A DNA stretch of 64,000 bases from Symsagittifera roscoffensis (lineage: Eukaryota > Xenacoelomorpha > Acoela > Convolutidae). Below, piece by piece: positions 40,637-49,955 of this stretch. Both the position numbers and the translations under genes were made by a program. The notes below the pieces were generated by a model. It was given only the letters and a program-made list of their open reading frames with translations, ran no database searches and had not been told where the DNA came from. Numbering within the stretch: position 1 is the stretch's first letter; each line of letters begins with the position of its first letter. The stretch covers positions 53,808,233 through 53,872,232 of the forward strand of contig NC_087067.1 in the NCBI RefSeq assembly GCF_963678635.1, in the 5' to 3' direction.

Positions 40637-43600
40637 TCACTGCGCACTTTCGGTTTCCGTGTCTTGTAGCACATCGTTGGCTATCCTGACGCTGTTGGAA
40701 GCTGTCCTCCAACACTTCTGCTCTTCTACCCTCTGTTTACAGCAAGGTAGGGGATCCACGTTGGATTCTCTGTTCCTGCAGAAGCTGTTGTGGAGACACA
40801 ACGTCACGTTTCTCTCCAAATCTTCTTTCAGCATCTCTGCCTTCTCATTTCTACTACGCTCACTCGTCCTGGAAATTCTTTTCACAGCGGTGGTCACTGC
40901 ATTCCGATGAGTCACGAAAGCTCGCTTGAAAGCTCCTGCCCCAATGTCCAGCTGATATTCACTATACACTCTGCCATGCTTCGACATATGCTTTTTCGCA
41001 TACTCGTACAACCATGCAGTCATGTTAGCTCTGAACCATGGCATCAATCGTTTTCTCGCCCATATCTTCTTCACTTCCATCGGAATGTTTAGAACTTTGC
41101 ACATTGTCTCAAATAGATCTAAATCTTTTAGACAATCTAATTTCCGCAACTGTTCTCTCGTCGGTGCCTCCTGTCTATTATTTTCTCTCACATGAGCTTC
41201 CAGCCATCGTATCGCCATCATAACTCCCACTATCACTATTGTTACAGGCTGTGATGAATCTGGTAAACCCATGGAGAGCAGCTCTCCAGAGTCCCAGATC
41301 AACATCAGATTACTACGCTTGGGATACCACCAGGTCTGCAGCAAGCAGTGGCAAGGAAACTCGTCATGCGTCAACATGATGCTCCTCCAATTACGTTTTC
41401 CCGAAGCTTCCAGCAATGGTTGCACTTCCATCATTACTCGGTGGACTTCATCATTCTCATCTACTGCATTGTAATCTGTGACAGTTGATCCTCTCTGTTT
41501 CTGTCTCTCAAAGTCACTGAAGTTCCCGCTCACATATCCCATGAACTTCTTTCCTAGTATTAACTCCAACTCTTCTTTGGTTCTCTCTGGAACTGCTGAG
41601 AACATCTTACATAGTAACTCGTAAGACTTTTCAGACATTCTCGCCAATCTCACACACTTCGGCACTGAGAAGGCTTGATCCACAATCGTTCTTGTACTCT
41701 TCACGTCCGCAGCTACGAAATGTACAGGGTATCTGCTCTTGCACATTGGAGCCAACGTTGAACCCACCAAATATCGTGCTCCTGATGGTCTACAACAAAT
41801 TTCGCTGTATCTGATGTTCATTTCTGTCTCGATTGCTTCCCTCCATTTTCCTATGTGTTTCTGCTCAGTCTGCAGAACTCCTGGAAATACTTCTACGCTG
41901 ATGGCTGTGACCATCTCATGTTTCTGTTGTAGATTCAATAGAGACTCTAAAGAACCAAACATGCTGCAGAATCCTAGTGCTGTCACTAGATTCACATCGG
42001 TTCCTCCATGGCAATCTGCTATCAATTCCATTTCCGTTCTTGCTTTCATCACTACATTTCCAAACAATACTGTCAATTGCTTGTGTTGTTTCTCCAGGGT
42101 TTTCAAACAGTCTAGACCTCCACAAACGTGACCCTCCAGTCCACAGACTTCCGCCAGACAGCTACCAGGTTTGACCCAGTCTTCTGGCCCCCAGCCAGGC
42201 AACTCCACTTTATCTTCTCCGTTGCTCTTAGAGGCTGTTATCATCACATTATATATGATGTTGAGGTCACGCAGGTTACAGTCTGCCTTCAGTTCCCTCT
42301 GTATGTCTTGTGTCGCCCGTAATATTGAGTCAGCGTTGGGACTAGGACACCATGATGGCCTCATCAATTCCCACACTGCCATCAAGCTCGTTCTCAGTAA
42401 TTCATCTGAGAATCCCAACCCAAACTCCACTCTCTTGTCGGATTTTGGTACTGAAGGTGCAGTCACCTCTTCTTCCAAGACCAGTCCCAATTTGGCCTGT
42501 GTATTGTTAACGCTCTTGATCGTTACAATTCTGGACGTCCAGAATCTTAGTAACACTGCCTGCTCATAATCAAAGAAGCAATCGCGTATGTCTTCACTCA
42601 GGAAAGGATTGTACGCTATCCCTATGATCCCGGATACGTAGCTATATGACTTCTTCTTGATCGGTCCACAGTATTCACTGGATTTCGGCAATGCTCCCAT
42701 AGATTCTTTAGTGAGTCTCAGCTCCTTGTTTGAGAATCTCCTGATCTCGTCTATCTTTTTCATGGGTTCCAATTCTTCAGGTTCTTTCATGTTCACCCTC
42801 ATCGGTTTTTTTTGCTGCATGTCCAGCAGTGCTAGCAAGAATAAGGCTTTCGTTCGCTCATCGCCTTCCCTCAACATTTTAACACAAGTGTTTAATGCAG
42901 GTACTGAAATCTGCTCTATCAGGAATCGAATGAAACAGAGAGCGTCTCTCCGCTTCGCACACGCTACTGCTGCTCCCTCCTGGACTATCAGATCCCTCAG
43001 ATTCGTCATAAGGAAAACTTTTTCCTCTTTTGATCTCTTCCTTTCTTCTGAATCATATTCTTCGCGAGTCAGTCCCATCATGCACCAGGCGAACCTGAGT
43101 TGTAACTCTGTTCTTACGTAAGGTACTGCCACGAGAGCATGTATTCTTGGCGTAGTCCTCATTTCTTCTTCGAAATACCTCAATACTACTGCTTTCCATG
43201 GAAGGCTCACTAACTGCTCGATCGTTTCCGCCTGTACGTCAGACGACGCCAAAGTTCCATACGCCTTCTGCTTGAGGTTAGTGCCTTGCAACATCATTTC
43301 CAGATAACCCTCCATGGCTTTTTCGTCTTCCAGGGCCATTACATACCCTCTAGCCGAGTTTCGGTATTCCAACATCTCCATGTATCCACCGGTGGGTTCA
43401 TCTATCGACACAGTCTCAGACACTGTTAGTCGGTTGTATTCCACTGGTGTTAGTTGTCCTGCAACACTTCTCTTTCCATGATTCATGGGAGATGGCTTGA
43501 AGTCCCTCATTTTGCTCTCTCCACATTGGCTGAGTATTTCCATTTCTAAAGTTGCTCCAGTCAGAGTGCGGTCACTCCTTTTGGATTTATAACCGGTTGA

Positions 43601-44086
43601 CTTTATCCCCGCCATGAGAATGGGTGGCACCATCGCTATATCAGTTAATATTCTATCTGTGCCAGACAATTGATAATCACCTTGCCCCAAATCCATGACC
43701 TCCTCGACTCGCTTCCTTTTCGCTGAGCTACCAGCTTTCATCGATATTTCTGAATCCACTTTCGTCTTTCCAATTCTCCTCGGCATCACTCTGCTGCCTA
43801 ACTTCATTTTCATCGCATTGATTTTATCAATCACCATTTTCGATCGCATCGTCCCTCTCCTGGTTCTTGACAGGTACACCACCTCTCCTTCATCGTCCTG
43901 CGGTGTCATCTTGATGGGAGAATTCGCTTCACTCTCATCAGTGGCTGAGTCGATCAATAACTCACTCAGTCTCCCTTCACACTCATCAAGCTTGTCAAGT
44001 ACTTCTCTCATCAAGGGTTGATTGAGACCTGTTTTGAGGATGGACTGGGTCCCATAGCTCTGAATCACGGTCCAGACTTCGTCCAT
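40637..44086 (-). CDS. ORF5 of the 24-kb element, 1,149 aa, function unknown
   Basis: One uninterrupted frame from ATG at 44086, overlapping ORF4 by 92 nt in another frame. The first 150 residues are charged with basic clusters (SSAKRKRVEEVM, MPRRIGKTK) and could enter the nucleus. The rest is a mix of helical, Leu/Glu/Arg-rich segments and scattered Cys (a CNLRDLN segment, CLAEVCGLEGHVCGGLDC, and near the end CCKQRVEEQKCW). No reverse transcriptase box (Y/F-x-D-D with its flanking motifs), nuclease or ATPase motif is seen. A second, broken copy at 62703-64000 differs by a few percent. Frame integrity over 3.4 kb implies selection. I cannot assign a function. Confidence 0.8.
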   Translation of the reverse strand: MDEVWTVIQSYGTQSILKTGLNQPLMREVLDKLDECEGRLSELLIDSATDESEANSPIKMTPQDDEGEVVYLSRTRRGTMRSKMVIDKINAMKMKLGSRVMPRRIGKTKVDSEISMKAGSSAKRKRVEEVMDLGQGDYQLSGTDRILTDIAMVPPILMAGIKSTGYKSKRSDRTLTGATLEMEILSQCGESKMRDFKPSPMNHGKRSVAGQLTPVEYNRLTVSETVSIDEPTGGYMEMLEYRNSARGYVMALEDEKAMEGYLEMMLQGTNLKQKAYGTLASSDVQAETIEQLVSLPWKAVVLRYFEEEMRTTPRIHALVAVPYVRTELQLRFAWCMMGLTREEYDSEERKRSKEEKVFLMTNLRDLIVQEGAAVACAKRRDALCFIRFLIEQISVPALNTCVKMLREGDERTKALFLLALLDMQQKKPMRVNMKEPEELEPMKKIDEIRRFSNKELRLTKESMGALPKSSEYCGPIKKKSYSYVSGIIGIAYNPFLSEDIRDCFFDYEQAVLLRFWTSRIVTIKSVNNTQAKLGLVLEEEVTAPSVPKSDKRVEFGLGFSDELLRTSLMAVWELMRPSWCPSPNADSILRATQDIQRELKADCNLRDLNIIYNVMITASKSNGEDKVELPGWGPEDWVKPGSCLAEVCGLEGHVCGGLDCLKTLEKQHKQLTVLFGNVVMKARTEMELIADCHGGTDVNLVTALGFCSMFGSLESLLNLQQKHEMVTAISVEVFPGVLQTEQKHIGKWREAIETEMNIRYSEICCRPSGARYLVGSTLAPMCKSRYPVHFVAADVKSTRTIVDQAFSVPKCVRLARMSEKSYELLCKMFSAVPERTKEELELILGKKFMGYVSGNFSDFERQKQRGSTVTDYNAVDENDEVHRVMMEVQPLLEASGKRNWRSIMLTHDEFPCHCLLQTWWYPKRSNLMLIWDSGELLSMGLPDSSQPVTIVIVGVMMAIRWLEAHVRENNRQEAPTREQLRKLDCLKDLDLFETMCKVLNIPMEVKKIWARKRLMPWFRANMTAWLYEYAKKHMSKHGRVYSEYQLDIGAGAFKRAFVTHRNAVTTAVKRISRTSERSRNEKAEMLKEDLERNVTLCLHNSFCRNRESNVDPLPCCKQRVEEQKCWRTASNSVRIANDVLQDTETESAQ

Positions 44087-46976
44087 TAAAGGCCACTCTG
44101 TCCAGCTTACATCCCGTCCTACTCTCGTGGTCTCGGTGATGTACTTCCCATTCTTCTTCGGGCAGCGTTCCCAAGAAAGGTACTCTGGCTGAGGCCTCTA
44201 TTCTTCTCCTCCGAGGTGATTCCATGAGGATTCTCTGGTCGTTATTTCTTGAATTGCCAGGAGAGCTGCTCTCCGGCAAATTCTGTTTCATTTCCATAAA
44301 GGCTGACGGAGGCTCCAGTGTCGAGGTGCCTTCATCCGCTGGCTCAGTCGTCTCCAACGTATCTGCATTATTCTCAAGATCACTGAAGATGTTAAAATCC
44401 AGGCTGGAAGTTCCTCCTGTCGATGCCCTGTCGTCTTCCTCACCAGCTTGATCTTGTTGCATGGGTTCTTCGGTTTGACGACTTCCACCCTGTCCGTCAT
44501 TTCCTTCCGACTTATCTTTGTTCGGGCTCACTGGTCCTTGTTCGTCATTGTCGGCTTCTTCCTGAAATTTCGGTATGAGCAGTGTACCGGCCGATTTATC
44601 TTCCTCTTCTCCATGGACCACTTTGCTTTCTTCACAGCCGAAGGGTGCTAGGAAGGTTCTCGTCTGCAGTACTCCTCCCACTTTCATCTCCTGTTTTACG
44701 CTAGTCAGGATTAATGAGGCTTCAGGCAATTCTGTCCTGCCTCTCATTCTCATCGGAGCTAAGCCTAGTCCCTTCCATTCCTCATCAAATCTTCCAGGCT
44801 TGGGAGTAGCGGCGTTGCTTATTCGCCTTCTCGTCGCTTGATCCGTGTATGCAAATCGTGTGTACTGTAACACGGCAGCATTTCTCCCCACGAAGTATGG
44901 ATCCATCGTTCCCGAGAAATTCCCTACTCTCCTTTCATTGGTTTCGAATGCTCTCAACCTAGAAGTTTGTACTACGGAGACTGCTCCGAGCAACATCCTT
45001 CTTATCAGAGGGAATTCAGGGATTGCCTCCGGTAGCTTCTTGTAATCGCCCCAGTCCTTCGTCTCTTCTCTCACTTTATGATATGCTGCAGTGAGACGAG
45101 GCACTCTGGTTATTTCACCATTCGTTTTGTCATAGGGCCTCAGATTCCAAAGCTTTGGAAACACCTCGATGTGTCCTCTTTCTACTTCTCCCATGCGGTC
45201 ACGGAAGTGATCGTCAAAATTGATGACTGTCATCTCTGGCTCCGATATTTTCGCAAACAACAGATCTTCACTCATGAGCTCCCGCAGTGTATGCTGCTCA
45301 CACCAGTTCAGTGTACTACCGTCCACTGTCGATATGAGGTTCAGGTGCAGCACCGACCTCCTATATGCTTCCACTTTAACGTCAGGGAACGCAAACGTGA
45401 CTGCTGGTCCATAGATCACTGTCACGAACTCCGTGACTCCTCTGATCAGCACCAAGGGATCGGTACTCATAGCCAAGCTCAGATCCCTTAATAGCGGCAT
45501 GACTCCAACATGTCGTCTAACAATTTCCTCACTTTCAATTGTCTCGTCTTCTCCGGTTCCAAAGCGATTTTGCTGCAAGAGATATTGGATAAGAGTGTGT
45601 CTCAGGTCTCTTATTTTGTTCCACGAGTCCGTGGATTTCTTCATATCCAGGTTCCTCACTCTCTCTTTCATCTGCTCTGGACAACGTGCCAGTTTCATTA
45701 GTCCTCCCAAGTTTCCGTGGGTTATTGCGATCAATGTCAGAAGTCCATCTAGTCGCAGGTTCTGTATTCCATCCGTGAGCAGTATCGCCGGTCCTTTCAC
45801 GAAACTCTCCGCTCCGAATGTCACGAACAAGGCTATTAATTCCACTATCGATACTCTCACTACTGCTTGGAGGAATTCCTTTATCAAATAGTGCGAGACT
45901 TTCGGGTAAACTTTTGCCAAGAAGGACGCGGTCCATCCGGCTCCCAACCCTTCTAGCATGCTGTCTGTCCTTTCAAATCCCTCCTGTCCCTTCACTTCCT
46001 GGGTCCAGAAGGTTTCCAGAGTAATCTGACACATTCTGTTCACAAACTCAGCGGTCTTTTCTCCGGCATTTTCCGCCAGGTTCACCTCCTTCAACAAGTA
46101 GGCATGTATCTTCGTGATTATTACGGGGCCTTGCTGAAAAGCATCTGCACCCAATGCCGCTACTCTAGGGTTCAGGTGTAGCCACTGGTTGGCCTCCGGC
46201 TTGGTTCTCAGAACCATCGCCTCCAGATGAGCTCTCGTCTCTAGTGAATTTTTTCTTCTTGTGTCTTCACTTGCCACTTCCATTGCTCGGAAACATAAGT
46301 CGTTGGACATTGCCGTGATCACTCGATGGTCGTCGTCTATTCCCGGTTGCAGTTTGAGTTGTCGACTGAAATTGGACAGTTCCAACCCCAGCACTTCGTC
46401 CAATACTAACATGTGTAGCGCGTGGTCCTTGAATCCTCTCATCGCGTTTGAGATATCTGACCATACTGCAGGCAGTTCAGCCTTAAGTGGCCTCAGGTTC
46501 TCCATTTCTATCATGCGATTCGGGGCCGATATGATCACATCATATTTTCCTTCTGAAAGCAAGGCTAACATTGCATACACAAACTTCAGTCCATCCGGGA
46601 GATGTGCATATCCCGGAGACAACGCAAATACTACTCTCAACGCCACTTTATTGAATGACCCCTCCTTCGTCGCATCCACCACTTCACCCATCGACTCCAG
46701 GATGTCTTTTATTGCTGGCCATACTGCGTTTTCTGCTGTTGCAGGATCTCTGAGCCTGCTCAGAAAACCTCTACTGTGTAGATGGTCATTGATGCCAGCA
46801 AACACAATCGTTATTGGGTTCATGTCTGTCTGCCTTTGTACCCCTATAGCCAAAGACACTGATTGCAATAGGTCTAGGTCAACCGCGGCCAACATTATGA
46901 CGTCCGGCCAAAACAAAGACTTGGAGGTGTACACGAACTCTGAATTCGCCACTACCATGATTTTGGCCTTCCTCAT
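43995..46976 (-). CDS. ORF4 of the 24-kb element, about 993 aa, SGNH-like N-terminus
   Basis: It shares a reading frame with ORF3 and is separated from it by one TAA (47037-47039); the first ATG is at 46976, though the frame is open from 47036. Near the N-terminus, NPITIVFAGINDHLHSRGF resembles block III (G-x-N-D) of SGNH hydrolases, with a block I-like start expected upstream of the ATG or lost. The middle is helical and Leu-rich. The last 250 residues are disordered, rich in Glu, Asp, Ser, Gln and Pro. No RT, RNase H or helicase motif is visible. It may be the C-terminal part of one ORF3-ORF4 protein made by stop readthrough. Confidence 0.75.
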   Translation of the reverse strand: MRKAKIMVVANSEFVYTSKSLFWPDVIMLAAVDLDLLQSVSLAIGVQRQTDMNPITIVFAGINDHLHSRGFLSRLRDPATAENAVWPAIKDILESMGEVVDATKEGSFNKVALRVVFALSPGYAHLPDGLKFVYAMLALLSEGKYDVIISAPNRMIEMENLRPLKAELPAVWSDISNAMRGFKDHALHMLVLDEVLGLELSNFSRQLKLQPGIDDDHRVITAMSNDLCFRAMEVASEDTRRKNSLETRAHLEAMVLRTKPEANQWLHLNPRVAALGADAFQQGPVIITKIHAYLLKEVNLAENAGEKTAEFVNRMCQITLETFWTQEVKGQEGFERTDSMLEGLGAGWTASFLAKVYPKVSHYLIKEFLQAVVRVSIVELIALFVTFGAESFVKGPAILLTDGIQNLRLDGLLTLIAITHGNLGGLMKLARCPEQMKERVRNLDMKKSTDSWNKIRDLRHTLIQYLLQQNRFGTGEDETIESEEIVRRHVGVMPLLRDLSLAMSTDPLVLIRGVTEFVTVIYGPAVTFAFPDVKVEAYRRSVLHLNLISTVDGSTLNWCEQHTLRELMSEDLLFAKISEPEMTVINFDDHFRDRMGEVERGHIEVFPKLWNLRPYDKTNGEITRVPRLTAAYHKVREETKDWGDYKKLPEAIPEFPLIRRMLLGAVSVVQTSRLRAFETNERRVGNFSGTMDPYFVGRNAAVLQYTRFAYTDQATRRRISNAATPKPGRFDEEWKGLGLAPMRMRGRTELPEASLILTSVKQEMKVGGVLQTRTFLAPFGCEESKVVHGEEEDKSAGTLLIPKFQEEADNDEQGPVSPNKDKSEGNDGQGGSRQTEEPMQQDQAGEEDDRASTGGTSSLDFNIFSDLENNADTLETTEPADEGTSTLEPPSAFMEMKQNLPESSSPGNSRNNDQRILMESPRRRRIEASARVPFLGTLPEEEWEVHHRDHESRTGCKLDRVAFNGRSLDRDSELWDPVHPQNRSQSTLDERST

Positions 46977-47036
46977 CTCTGCTTTGTCATAGGCGGCGAA
47001 GATGGTCTCATCTTTCTTTATCGCTGTCAATCCGCC

Positions 47037-48539
47037 TTATCTCTGGGCATCACCATCTTGGTTCACTAGTTTTGGGTACACTCTCTCCTTCACATGACCA
47101 GGTGGTGTCGTCAGCTGCCTGAATATCTTCACGTGTTGTCCAATCGGCGCTCTCGCCGTCAGGAATCTCCCTGGTCTCTCTTCACGATTCCCTTCATCAT
47201 GATTCAGTCTTACATCTTGCAACGGTCTCGCATTCACTGGTCCCATCGTGTTGTTAGAGGGCAGTCCCTCCAAGTCAGCAAATCTCAAGGCCGTCGTGGA
47301 GCTGAAATTTATGCTAGCGGCTATCAACCAGTCTACGCCGGTTATTGAGTACAATCTGCTGACGGATAGCATCGCTCCATTCAGCATCCTCCTTGCATCT
47401 TCGATGAAGCTTACTCTCTGTAGGTCCAGCTTCATTAGTTCGTCTTTGTATATATGCCAGGGAGACGGTATGGATCTCGACCACAACAATGAGCCTCTGC
47501 TCGGTCTCTCCTCTCGACTGGTACTCGTCGTCTCCGATCTAGTGTCCGATCTAGATGTGCCTGCTACTTCTTCGATTGGTTGGTTGACAGTTCCTATCCT
47601 TCTCCTAGGATGAATTGTCCTCCTCATCGGTGCTTCTCCCAACCAATCCTGCACGTCTGTTCTTCGACCTGGTTCGCTGGAGCTTTGTTGCCGGTAATTC
47701 GTGACGGCTGGGACCGTACCCAAGCGTGTTTCCAAGCTAGGAGGCACAAAGGTGGTAATCACCGCATCACTCACCGTTCCCTCTTCCTTCAGCACTCCTG
47801 TGTCAAAGAGTTCTGCTTCCAGCTCATCCAACCGTTCTTGGAAGACTCGATTCAACCAAGCTTGTCCTTCGATACTGACGAAGTGGATGCCATCCGTGGT
47901 CAGTCTGGCCTGATCCATGGCTCTCAACTCATGTTCAATGTCCATGAGGATCATTCTTCCGGCATTTCGATTTTCTAGGTTCCTCAAGATGTTGTTCCAT
48001 CTTATGACTCCCTCGTTGTGCCTTCTGCCTGATGCTGTCAGGCTTCTCGCGTTCCTTGGCACCGCGCAAACGGTCAGTACCGCGCAACTGAACTTCTGCC
48101 AGAGAGTAGTAAACAAACACACCATCATTGAATCCCACAGTGCTTCCTGCTCGTCTGATCCTCTGGAGATATCATTCGTCCCAACTAAGATCATCACATT
48201 GGGAATCTTCCCTGGATTCATCAGTTCAACCATCCGATATAATTGGGCTATCGTCGCGCCTCCAAAGGCCATCACCGTGGTGACCCATGAGGTCCTCAAA
48301 TTCGACAGCACTCTGACCAAGCTGTCTCCCAGTATCAGGTGAGATGTCCCGAGTGGTGGTTGCTGCAGGTTCACAGCCGGGCTCCAGGTAGCTCGATTGA
48401 AGCAGGCCCTCGGATCTGTCTCCGGAACTCCCGTGAAATTATACTTCAATTGATTATTCTTCTGCACGTCTATTATACGAGACACTTTCTTCGCTGGCAT
48501 CTTCCGTACTTTCCTCTCTGGGATTCTCGAGCTCCCCAT
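47037..48539 (-). CDS. ORF3 of the 24-kb element, SGNH/GDSL hydrolase-like, 500 aa
   Basis: The first ATG is at 48539 (the frame is open from upstream). All four SGNH signatures appear in order: ILGDSLVRVL with the nucleophile Ser, AFGGATIAQL with the block II Gly, LVGTNDISRG with the block III Asn, and TTDGIHF with the Asp/His pair. SGNH enzymes are esterases or lipases acting on acyl or acetyl esters. An SGNH esterase domain is known in ORF1 proteins of some CR1-type LINEs, so retroelements can carry one, but it is unusual in an LTR element. The C-terminal 250 residues are charged and low in complexity. ORF3 ends at a TAA in frame with ORF4. Confidence 0.75.
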   Translation of the reverse strand: MGSSRIPERKVRKMPAKKVSRIIDVQKNNQLKYNFTGVPETDPRACFNRATWSPAVNLQQPPLGTSHLILGDSLVRVLSNLRTSWVTTVMAFGGATIAQLYRMVELMNPGKIPNVMILVGTNDISRGSDEQEALWDSMMVCLFTTLWQKFSCAVLTVCAVPRNARSLTASGRRHNEGVIRWNNILRNLENRNAGRMILMDIEHELRAMDQARLTTDGIHFVSIEGQAWLNRVFQERLDELEAELFDTGVLKEEGTVSDAVITTFVPPSLETRLGTVPAVTNYRQQSSSEPGRRTDVQDWLGEAPMRRTIHPRRRIGTVNQPIEEVAGTSRSDTRSETTSTSREERPSRGSLLWSRSIPSPWHIYKDELMKLDLQRVSFIEDARRMLNGAMLSVSRLYSITGVDWLIAASINFSSTTALRFADLEGLPSNNTMGPVNARPLQDVRLNHDEGNREERPGRFLTARAPIGQHVKIFRQLTTPPGHVKERVYPKLVNQDGDAQR

Positions 48540-48682
48540 GAGTGGTGTCACGTCACTTATCCCTTGTCTGATCACGGTCTAGGAGAGTTGTACTCTGCCC
48601 GTATCGTCAATCGTTCCATAGGGTGCAGTCACTCCGGAACCTGGCGCATTCTTGTTAGCGACCAGTCGTCCAGCTGTCTCTA

Positions 48683-49552
48683 TCAGCTTCTCACTGTCTG
48701 TTCTACGACAGGATCACCCAAGGTGTCGCTAGGATCCGGGATTGTTACTCGATTTGTCTCTGCTGGAAGCCGTGTCTCCGTCGTTTGACTCATTTCTCGA
48801 GGCGTTAAGAGCTCCATCGGGGACTGCCCACGAGGAATATCCCTTGCAGGTATCGCTTTCTCCATGGCCGTTGTCAACGCCACCTGCTCCGATCGCTCTT
48901 TGTATTCCTGCCTCAAGCGCTCAATCTCTTGACCCTGCTTCTTGTTGCAGTCTTCAAACAACTTTCTCCACATGTCCCGATCTTCCTCCATCTGGAGCAT
49001 GCTTTTGGTCATCTCGTGCAGCTCCTTCTTCGTACTTCTCAGCTGATCGTTCATCTCGTCCAGATCTTGTATGGTTTGGTTCGTCTGAACCTTCTGTGCT
49101 ACTTTCGCCCTTTTTGGTGGCACAGCTGCTCTCAGTGGTGAACCAGACGAGGTCGCCTCGCTGTTCATCTCCCGATGCATTCTCGTCAGCCCAGGTTTAG
49201 GCTTAGAGGGCATTGGCATCTCACCTGGTTGGTAAGTCCTAGAACTTCCCAATCCAGGCTCATTCGCCAAGTCACTCCCTGAGAGAGCCCCGTTTCTCCA
49301 CCTCATCACTCTCATGTTCGGGCGGTCTAGTACTCCTCTTTCTCCATATGCTGCCATCAACAGGACTTCCGTGGGGCGGTCCCCACGGTTGTCGTGCCCC
49401 AAGATGTTGATCAGGGCGGTCAGCAACATGACCACCTCTGGGTCCTCCAGAGCGAAGTCTCGTTCGATCAACCGACGATAGATCGCATTTACCATCGGTC
49501 CTACATATACCTCTGCCAGGTCCATCAATTCATCCAGGTTGAAGTTGTCCAT
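48683..49552 (-). CDS. ORF2 of the 24-kb element, coiled-coil protein, about 289 aa
   Basis: The first ATG is at 49552. The N-terminal 60 residues are a helical, Leu/Val-rich segment (DELMDLAEVYVGPMVNAI), a Pro/Gly-rich middle follows, and about residues 155-235 form a likely coiled coil (TIQDLDEMNDQLRSTKKEL, MLQMEEDRDMW, EIERLRQEYKERSEQ). It may oligomerise, as do many small structural or ORF1-like retroelement proteins. It lies between the integrase polyprotein and the hydrolase on the same strand with gaps of 403 and 143 nt. No family is recognised. Confidence 0.65.
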   Translation of the reverse strand: MDNFNLDELMDLAEVYVGPMVNAIYRRLIERDFALEDPEVVMLLTALINILGHDNRGDRPTEVLLMAAYGERGVLDRPNMRVMRWRNGALSGSDLANEPGLGSSRTYQPGEMPMPSKPKPGLTRMHREMNSEATSSGSPLRAAVPPKRAKVAQKVQTNQTIQDLDEMNDQLRSTKKELHEMTKSMLQMEEDRDMWRKLFEDCNKKQGQEIERLRQEYKERSEQVALTTAMEKAIPARDIPRGQSPMELLTPREMSQTTETRLPAETNRVTIPDPSDTLGDPVVEQTVRS

Positions 49553-49582
49553 TCTATTCTTTTCAAGTTTGATTTGATTCAA

Positions 49583-49955
49583 TTCGATATCTGACTCAAG
49601 TGAGTAATTTAAATGATCAATCAGGATCTAGAAAAGAAATTACGAATGTCACACTTGTCAGTTTCACCTTAACATATATCGTTAAAATTCGCTTAAAGAC
49701 AGTTCAGATAAAAGATATTTATCCTAAAATTTATTAAAATCAATTGGTTTCTAAAATTTTGGAATTCGACCTAAGATTGGACAGTCCAACCTTTGGATCT
49801 ATTCCCAAAAAAATCGTCATTTAGTTGTTCATGGTCACTAACCCCTTACTTACCCATGATCTTAATAACCTAACACATAACATAACATAACATAACACAT
49901 ATATCACATATTACATACAACTTAGTCTTTGGCCTAACACCCTCTCGCACATCAC
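49583..49955 (-). other. Gap between ORF2 and ORF1 of the 24-kb element
   Basis: About 370 nt with no ORF. It contains a short CATAA/CATAACA microsatellite at 49871-49897 and AT-rich sequence. A splice acceptor or internal promoter for the downstream ORFs could lie here; none is clear. Confidence 0.5.
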
